Assembly (NCBI RefSeq): GCF_003426735.1 | Contig: NZ_QVON01000003.1 | Location: forward strand, 1 to 64,000 | Direction of reading: 5' to 3' | Length of the DNA: 64,000 nt | Origin: Arenibacter sp. P308M17 | GTDB taxonomy: Bacteria > Bacteroidota > Bacteroidia > Flavobacteriales > Flavobacteriaceae | Shown here: in pieces, positions 58,191 to 64,000 of the stretch | Numbering within the stretch: position 1 is the stretch's first letter | Layout of the letters: each line of letters starts with the position of its first letter | The notes under the pieces: model-generated | The model's input: only the letters and a program-made list of their open reading frames with translations | Database searches by the model: none | Told to the model about the DNA's origin: nothing | Made by a program: the position numbers and the translations under genes

Positions 58191-58541
58191 ATGAATGACA
58201 AATCAAACAAAAAATGGTATGCTAGCAGTGATAAAATGCTAAATGAGGCCGTAGGACAATTTATAAAACATCATCGCACGGAACAACAACTGACCCAGCA
58301 GGATGTGGCCAACAAAGCCAATATAAGCCGTTCCACCCTGAGTCTTTTAGAGCGGGGCGAAACGGTTACGGTAACCACTCTGCTCCAAGTGCTCAGGGTA
58401 CTGAACTTATTATATATCATGGATGTGTTTACAGTACATAAAACCATAAGTCCCATTGCATTGGCTAAGGCTGAACAAGCAGAAAGACAAAGAGTGCGCG
58501 GTAAAAGCGTCCCAAATAGCAAAAAAGAATCAGAATGGTAA
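58191..58541 (+). CDS. HipB-type antitoxin (XRE helix-turn-helix)
   Basis: 116 residues. A short N-terminus is followed by an XRE-type helix-turn-helix (AVGQFIKHHRTEQQLTQQDVANKANISRSTLSLLERGETVTVTTLLQVLRVLNLL) and a basic C-terminal tail (ERQRVRGKSVPNSKKESE). It should bind DNA to autoregulate the module and neutralise HipA. Overlaps hipA by 7 bases, so they are translationally coupled. Confidence 0.88.
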   Translation: MNDKSNKKWYASSDKMLNEAVGQFIKHHRTEQQLTQQDVANKANISRSTLSLLERGETVTVTTLLQVLRVLNLLYIMDVFTVHKTISPIALAKAEQAERQRVRGKSVPNSKKESEW

Positions 58542-59851
58542 AAACAGCTTTTATAAAGATTTGGGGCGAAACAGTAGGTGCCGTTGCATGGGATGAACAG
58601 CAGGAACTTGGCATTTTTGAATACGACAGCACATTTTTAAAACAACAATGGGAACTCTCACCCCTTAAAATGCCAACGACTTTGGGATCAAGGATTTTTT
58701 CATTCCCGGAAAATAGGCCTACAAGAAATAGCGAATTCAACACTTTTAAAGGTCTACCGGGATTATTGGCAGATGCACTCCCTGATAAATACGGTAATCA
58801 ATTGATCAACCTATACCTGGCACAGCAAGGCCGGCCGGAGAACAGTATGAACCCTGTTGAAGAATTATGTTTTATAGGCACCAGGGGGATTGGTGCTTTG
58901 GAATTTGAACCAGCTACTCTAAAAGCCAAAGCCAACGCAACAAAAATAGAAATTGACAATCTGGTAGAAATCGCCCAAAAGATGCTGCAAGATCGTGAAG
59001 CTTTCCGCACCAACTTAAAGAAAGACGAAGAGCAGGCCATTAAACAATTAATTACGATCGGCACATCAGCTGGTGGTGCGAGACCCAAGGCCGTAATAGC
59101 CTATAACGAAAAAACCAATGAGCTACGTTCCGGCCAAACCAAAGTCCCATTAGGTTTTGAGCATTGGCTTATTAAACTCGATGGCGTTAGCGACGTTCAG
59201 TTAGGTGATTCACATGGGTACGGACGTGTAGAAATGGCCTATTATCTGATGGCAAAAGAAGCCGGTATCAAAATGATGCCTTGCAAATTGTTGGAAGAAA
59301 ACGGCAGGGCCCATTTTATGACCAAGCGCTTTGATAGGGACAACAATACCAAGCATCATGTTCAAACCTTCTGCGCTATAAAGCATTACGATTTTAACGA
59401 GGTCAACAGCTTCAGTTACGAACAGTTGTTTCAGACCATGAGGGAACTACGACTCCCTTATACAGATGCCGAAGAGCTTTATAGACGAATGGTGTTCAAT
59501 GTACTGGCAAGGAATTGCGATGACCACACCAAGAATTTCTCCTTTCTTCTAAAAAAAGGGGGAGATTGGGAACTGGCACCCGCTTATGACATCTGCCACG
59601 CTTACCGTCCAGATAGTCAATGGGTAAGTCAACACGCGCTTAGTATCAATGGCAAACGGAAGAACATTCAGATCAGTGATTTTATAACCCTATCAAAATC
59701 CATGAATATTAAGAATGCAAAAAGGATACTTCAAGAGGTAGACCATGCAGTTTCGCAATGGGAATCATTTGCAAGGGAAGTACAGGTCGCTACCGCAAAA
59801 CAGAAAGAAATCAAAAAGTCTTTGTTGCCATTGCAATCGCTTATGCCATAA
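58535..59851 (+). CDS. hipA: HipA-type toxin kinase
   Basis: 438 residues, usual length. N-terminal coupling domain (IKIWGETVGAVAWDEQQELGIFEYDSTFL, NTFKGLPGLLADALPDKYG), then HipA kinase: glycine-rich loop GTSAGGARPKAV, DSHGYGRVEMAYYLMAKEAGI, active-site NCDDHTKNFSFLL and the metal-binding DICHA. HipA proteins phosphorylate aminoacyl-tRNA synthetases and slow growth. All catalytic motifs seem intact. Stabilises the putative island in which it lies, by inference. Confidence 0.92.
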   Translation: MVKTAFIKIWGETVGAVAWDEQQELGIFEYDSTFLKQQWELSPLKMPTTLGSRIFSFPENRPTRNSEFNTFKGLPGLLADALPDKYGNQLINLYLAQQGRPENSMNPVEELCFIGTRGIGALEFEPATLKAKANATKIEIDNLVEIAQKMLQDREAFRTNLKKDEEQAIKQLITIGTSAGGARPKAVIAYNEKTNELRSGQTKVPLGFEHWLIKLDGVSDVQLGDSHGYGRVEMAYYLMAKEAGIKMMPCKLLEENGRAHFMTKRFDRDNNTKHHVQTFCAIKHYDFNEVNSFSYEQLFQTMRELRLPYTDAEELYRRMVFNVLARNCDDHTKNFSFLLKKGGDWELAPAYDICHAYRPDSQWVSQHALSINGKRKNIQISDFITLSKSMNIKNAKRILQEVDHAVSQWESFAREVQVATAKQKEIKKSLLPLQSLMP

Positions 59852-59872
59852 TGCCCTAAAAACCACTTGTAT

Positions 59873-60055
59873 TTAACCACCCTTAATAATTGATCGGACC
59901 TCCCTATGGATCTGTTGAAAATGGAGGGATAGGTCTGCTTTCGAAAAGTAATTTTCTTTTTTTGGTTTGTCCTTTACAATAGGCTGCAATCTAAAGCATA
60001 CCTTTTTATCCTTTCCATCTGCAAAAGCGATAAACTCACCTTGACTATAACTCAA
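59873..60055 (-). CDS. Possible small protein, unrecognised
   Basis: 60 residues: MSYSQGEFIAFADGKDKKVCFRL, then charged sequence (KDKPKKENYFSKADLSLHFQQIHREVRS). No signal, domain or motif that I recognise. It converges with hipA, with 21 bases between. Could be a cargo micro-gene or a chance frame. Confidence 0.3.
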   Translation of the reverse strand: MSYSQGEFIAFADGKDKKVCFRLQPIVKDKPKKENYFSKADLSLHFQQIHREVRSIIKGG

Positions 60056-60285
60056 ATTGAATAATGGACAAAACAGGGAAAATCTACCTAAAAAACTTAA
60101 AATAAGAAATAGATATCGGATGATGTAATTGGCAACATTAACCTTTTCTCAAAAAGTTTTTATTTCCGGGCTTAGGTAGTTTTAAATAAATTTGTTCGGG
60201 CTAGACATTGAAAACTCTTTGCCAAAACCTTGGTCTACCTATTGGCTCACATGGCTTTGGCAAGTTGTTTGCTTTCATAGCACTG

Positions 60286-62538
60286 TCAATACATAAATGT
60301 CATTCCTGCGCCAAATCCCATATCACTGTCATAATGTGTCCTAATCCCAATATTTTTGGCAACAATATAATTCAATCCAAACATATACTCTTTGTCTGTA
60401 TTTACCATAAATGCAGCTCTCATTCTTTTAGATACAGGGATGTCTTCACGCATCAAAGACAAGCGAACAATACCATCGTGGTACATTTCGGCTTGAAAGT
60501 TTACCAACATGGGAAGTGTGTACATAACCCCTAAACTCAAGGCCCCTCTCTGGTCTTTTTTGTTTGTTTGGCCAAAAAGGTTACGTTCCTGCTCATCCAT
60601 TCCCATATTGCGATAACGCCAATCAAAACCAATAAAAGGCATCAACCACTGGTTCCTGCCAATATACCGCCCTATATGGGTTTCTGTTTCATATCCATGA
60701 TGGTCATTGTAACCTAATCTCCATTCTGCGCCAAAACTCCACCGGGTATTTTGGAACATGGCTTCACCGTCATTACCATTTGTGGCAAAGTCATTTTGAA
60801 ACATAAAGTGCAGCTCGTTACTTTCATTTTGAAGTTTTTTGTATGCCCATTGTTTATCTGGCAATAATGGATTGGGTGCTTGGTTTTCATAACTAAAAAC
60901 CCGGTTCATTCCCGCCATCATGTGGTAGAGAATATGGCAATGAAAAAACCAGTCGCCCTCCAGATTGGCTTCAAATTCAATGATATTGGTCTCCATGGGC
61001 ATAATATCTAGTACATTTTTGAGAGGGGCATAATCCCCTTGTCCATTGATAACCCTAAAATCGTGTCCGTGCAAGTGCATGGGGTGCCGCATCATAGAAT
61101 TGTTGTACAAAGTTATTCTAACGATTTCGCCTTTTTTAATAAGAATTTTATCGGTCTCGGAAAGCACTTTATTGTCCATGCTCCAAACGTAGCGGTTCAT
61201 ATTCCCTGTTAGCTCAAACTTTAGTTCCCTAACAGGGGCATCTTTGGGCAATGTTGTAATGGTGGGTGATTTCAACATTGAATAATTAAGCGTTACAATG
61301 TCTGCATTTCCTAAACTGTGGTTGGAATGATCCATTTTATTCATATCCATTCCATCATCCATTTTTATTGCTTCTTTATCACCAGTAATTTCAGGGTACA
61401 TCACGGTGTTCATATCCATTTGTTGTAAAGACATATCCATTCCCATATCGTTCATAGTACCATCCATGTTCATCATATCGTTCATCATTTTCATTCCTTC
61501 AAAGTACTTCAACTTTGGTAATGGGCTTACTAGTTGTTTGACCCCCTTACCAATATAAATGGACGCTGACTTTGTTCTGTCTTCAGGAGTCGCCAAAAAT
61601 TCGTAGGATGTATTTTCTGCTGGAATAGTGACTATTACATCATATGTTTCTGAAACACCGATAATCAATCTATCCACTTCCACAGGCTCCACATCATTCC
61701 CATCGTTTGCTACGACAGTTATTTTTCCGCCTGCATAAGTGAGCCAAAAATAAGAAGACGCTCCTCCATTTGAAATTTGCAACCGCACCTTATCACCTGC
61801 CTTGAATTGTGAAAGTTGGTTTTCAGACGTGCCATTTATTAGAAATTTATCATAATATACATCACTTACATCCATTGCAAGCATCCGTTTCCATTCATTA
61901 GTGAGTTTGGTTTTAAAATGTCCTGCTTTTATGGCTTCTGCATAACTTTGTGTAGTCCCTTTTTTAATAGCGAACCAATCCGAAGCATTATGCAACATTC
62001 TATGTACATTTTCTGGTTTGTAATCTGTCCACTCGCTTAAAATGATTGGAACGGCAGGTAAATCGTCAATACCTTTTCTGAATGTTGGATCGTCTTCTCT
62101 TTTTTTCAAAATCATTGAACCGTACATTCCTATTTGTTCTTGCAGACCACTATGGCTGTGATACCAATGTGTGCCATGTTGGATTATTGGAAATGTGTAT
62201 TTGTGTGTCGTCCCGGGTTCAATCGGCATTTGCGTTAAAAATGGAACGCCATCCTCCTGGTTGGGTAAAAACAACCCGTGCCAATGTAAGGATGTGCTTT
62301 CCTTAAGTTGGTTATGTACGTAGATTTCTGCCGTATCGCCCTCGGTAAACGTGAGGGTAGGCATCGGGATTTGCCCATTTACGGCAATTGCCCTTTTTTC
62401 TTTACCTGTAAAATTGACTAAGGTGTCTTTTACATAAAGGTCATATCGCACCACTTTTTGCGCAAACATATTTGTAGCAAACAATAGTAAAACAACTATT
62501 GGTAACCATTCTTTGAAAATATTTTTTTTAGTATACAT
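60286..62538 (-). CDS. Multicopper oxidase fused to a CopB-like C-terminal domain
   Basis: 750 residues. A signal peptide is followed by two N-terminal cupredoxin domains with HWHGLFLPNQEDG and HGTHWYHSHSG, a Met-rich spacer (MMNDMMNMDGTMNDMGMDM..., about residues 352-410), and a last cupredoxin domain with HPMHLHGHDF and HCHILYHMMAGM (H533-C534-H535, type 1/3 copper ligands). The final ~170 residues (AEWRLGYNDHHGYETETHIG, GALSLGVMYTLPMLVNFQAEMY, ending GMTFMY) form a beta-barrel-like CopB domain. It likely oxidises Cu(I) in the periplasm and keeps copper out. Starts 1 base after the P-type ATPase stop, so one operon. Confidence 0.9.
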   Translation of the reverse strand: MYTKKNIFKEWLPIVVLLLFATNMFAQKVVRYDLYVKDTLVNFTGKEKRAIAVNGQIPMPTLTFTEGDTAEIYVHNQLKESTSLHWHGLFLPNQEDGVPFLTQMPIEPGTTHKYTFPIIQHGTHWYHSHSGLQEQIGMYGSMILKKREDDPTFRKGIDDLPAVPIILSEWTDYKPENVHRMLHNASDWFAIKKGTTQSYAEAIKAGHFKTKLTNEWKRMLAMDVSDVYYDKFLINGTSENQLSQFKAGDKVRLQISNGGASSYFWLTYAGGKITVVANDGNDVEPVEVDRLIIGVSETYDVIVTIPAENTSYEFLATPEDRTKSASIYIGKGVKQLVSPLPKLKYFEGMKMMNDMMNMDGTMNDMGMDMSLQQMDMNTVMYPEITGDKEAIKMDDGMDMNKMDHSNHSLGNADIVTLNYSMLKSPTITTLPKDAPVRELKFELTGNMNRYVWSMDNKVLSETDKILIKKGEIVRITLYNNSMMRHPMHLHGHDFRVINGQGDYAPLKNVLDIMPMETNIIEFEANLEGDWFFHCHILYHMMAGMNRVFSYENQAPNPLLPDKQWAYKKLQNESNELHFMFQNDFATNGNDGEAMFQNTRWSFGAEWRLGYNDHHGYETETHIGRYIGRNQWLMPFIGFDWRYRNMGMDEQERNLFGQTNKKDQRGALSLGVMYTLPMLVNFQAEMYHDGIVRLSLMREDIPVSKRMRAAFMVNTDKEYMFGLNYIVAKNIGIRTHYDSDMGFGAGMTFMY

Positions 62539-62539
62539 T

Positions 62540-64000
62540 TTATGATTTTTGACTATTTAATTTTAACAGGCTTGCATTGATTGCAACTACGATAGTGCTA
62601 ACGCTCATTAGCACCGCACCCATTGCTGGGCTTAAAACAAAGTTGGGATACAATACTCCGGCCGCAAGGGGAATTGCTATGATATTATATCCTACCGCCC
62701 AAACAAGGTTTTGTACCATTTTTTTGTACGTACGTTTTCCGAAATCAATCATTTTTGCCACGTCTCTTGGGTCACTATTTACTAGAATGATATCGGCTGT
62801 TTCAGCAGCCACATCGGTACCTGAGCCAACTGCAATTCCCACATCGGCCTGTGCCAATGCCGGGGCATCATTTACGCCATCACCGGTCATTGCCACCACC
62901 TTTCCTTTGTCTTGAAATTCTTTTATTTTCGCTTGCTTGTTGTGCGGAAGTACATTAGCAAAAAAACCGTCCATTCCCAACTCATTGCTAACTGCTGCTG
63001 CAATATGTTCATTATCACCAGTAAGCAAGAATGATTTTATATTCATTCCCTTTAAGTCATTAATTGCTTGTTGCGACCCTTCACGAATGGTATCCGCCAA
63101 GGTGATGATACCTATTACTTCATTGTCAATCAGCAAAAAATTCACGGTCTCTGCATCTTGATTTATGCTTTCAGGTATCTCTGGTATTAAGTGACCTTTG
63201 TCCTTAAAATAATTTGGCCCCGCGGCTACTACCATTTTGCCATTTACGGTTCCCGATACACCAATTCCTTGCATCAGTTGGAAGTTTTCTGACTTCCATA
63301 AATCGAGTTTTCTATCCTTTAAGCTTTGTAGTACCCCTTTTGCAATATGATGCTCTGAATTTTGCTGCACAGCTGCTGCATACATAATAATTTCATCGGC
63401 TGTGTGTTTTTCCGTTAAAGGAATTGTTTTTTGTACCCTATGTGAGCCTTGGGTAAGGGTGCCTGTTTTATCAAAAATAATGACCGACAATTTTCTGGTA
63501 GTTTCAAAAGCGGTTCGGTTCCTTATCAAAAGCCCGTTTGTGGCGGAAAGGGTGGTGGAAATGGCCACCACCAATGGGATGGCAACTCCCAAAGCGTGGG
63601 GACAAGCTGTTACCATTACGGTTACCATCCGTTCTAGTGCAAAAGCCAAATCGCCACTGACACTCATCCAATAGAGAAAAGTACCAATACCCACCGCAAT
63701 GGCAATAAAGGTGAGCCATTTGGCCACCTTATCTGCAAGGTTTTGTGTGTTTGATTTTGCAGCCTGGGCATCCTGCACCAAATTGATTACTTTATTGAGA
63801 TAGCTGTCTTTTCCTACTCCGGTCGCCTTAATCTTTAAAACTCCATCACCATTTATTGAGCCTGCAATAACTTTTCCATCAATCTGCTTTTTCACCGGTA
63901 CGCTTTCACCTGTAAGCATACTTTCATTTACAGATGAAGCACCTTCGATAATCATTCCATCAGCGGCAATTTTCTCTCCCGGCTTAATAATAATGGTATC
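62540..64000 (-). CDS. Copper-translocating P1B-type ATPase (5' end cut by window)
   Basis: The frame is open to the right edge, so the N-terminus, including any metal-binding domain, is missing. Visible: actuator domain SVNESMLTGES, membrane motif ACPHALGVAIPLV, phosphorylation site DKTGTLTQGSHR, and the hinge GDGVNDAPALAQADVGIAVGSGTDVA. The CPH triad (rather than CPC) is typical of CopB-like P1B-3 pumps, which some authors link to Cu(II) or other ions. It exports metal from the cytoplasm, complementing the downstream multicopper oxidase. Confidence 0.93.
   Translation of the reverse strand, partial: DTIIIKPGEKIAADGMIIEGASSVNESMLTGESVPVKKQIDGKVIAGSINGDGVLKIKATGVGKDSYLNKVINLVQDAQAAKSNTQNLADKVAKWLTFIAIAVGIGTFLYWMSVSGDLAFALERMVTVMVTACPHALGVAIPLVVAISTTLSATNGLLIRNRTAFETTRKLSVIIFDKTGTLTQGSHRVQKTIPLTEKHTADEIIMYAAAVQQNSEHHIAKGVLQSLKDRKLDLWKSENFQLMQGIGVSGTVNGKMVVAAGPNYFKDKGHLIPEIPESINQDAETVNFLLIDNEVIGIITLADTIREGSQQAINDLKGMNIKSFLLTGDNEHIAAAVSNELGMDGFFANVLPHNKQAKIKEFQDKGKVVAMTGDGVNDAPALAQADVGIAVGSGTDVAAETADIILVNSDPRDVAKMIDFGKRTYKKMVQNLVWAVGYNIIAIPLAAGVLYPNFVLSPAMGAVLMSVSTIVVAINASLLKLNSQKS

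Overview
The window looks like chromosome from a marine member of the Flavobacteriaceae (Bacteroidetes). The support is: Bacteroidetes-type promoters (TTTG, about 18-20 nt, TAnnTTTG) in front of several genes; outer-membrane families typical of the phylum; and housekeeping genes of flavobacterial type. A genus such as Arenibacter, Maribacter or Zobellia is only a guess from overall gene content. Most of the DNA is AT-rich; the IS21 element at 52.1-54.7 kb is visibly richer in G+C.

Positions 1-49.6 kb are mostly stable chromosome. A leftward rRNA-operon promoter and leader sit at the edge, with the 16S gene outside. They are followed by a putative porin, rnhB, a large lipoprotein, an OmpA-like protein, a TapB-like protein, lipB, a small Pmp3/YqaE gene and lysS. 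At 11.5-18.0 kb lies a tight four-gene operon: a planctomycete-type cytochrome c/DUF1549/DUF1553 protein, a DUF1501 protein, a secreted TIM-barrel protein, and a membrane cytochrome c protein with leucine-rich repeats. An SLC13-type anion transporter follows. Next come a metzincin-type protease, two tandem related micro-ORFs, a Spy/DUF4890-like protein, a leftward hemL operon, a CE15-like esterase, a TPR histidine kinase with its regulator, a GSCFA protein, alaS, an M23-MerR-LemA-TPM-TPM operon, a large outer-membrane protein, der, era, a sodium:alanine symporter and initiator tRNA-Met.

From 49.6 to 57.8 kb the DNA is decayed accessory sequence: an ISL3-type transposase remnant, a truncated WYL regulator, an IS21-family element, and a nuclease-like gene that appears broken by a one-base frameshift and by the IS21 insertion. 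A group II intron sits just downstream of the terminator of a tRNA-Leu. Only the 3' part of that tRNA is present (57813-57865). This is the signature of an attachment site, so a second, intact tRNA-Leu is expected to the right, outside the window.

The DNA right of this site (57.9-64 kb) is therefore probably the left end of an integrated island. It carries a hipBA toxin-antitoxin module with three related operator-like repeats over its promoter, and a leftward copper-resistance operon: a CPH-type P1B ATPase (cut by the window edge) and a multicopper oxidase fused to a CopB-like C-terminal domain.
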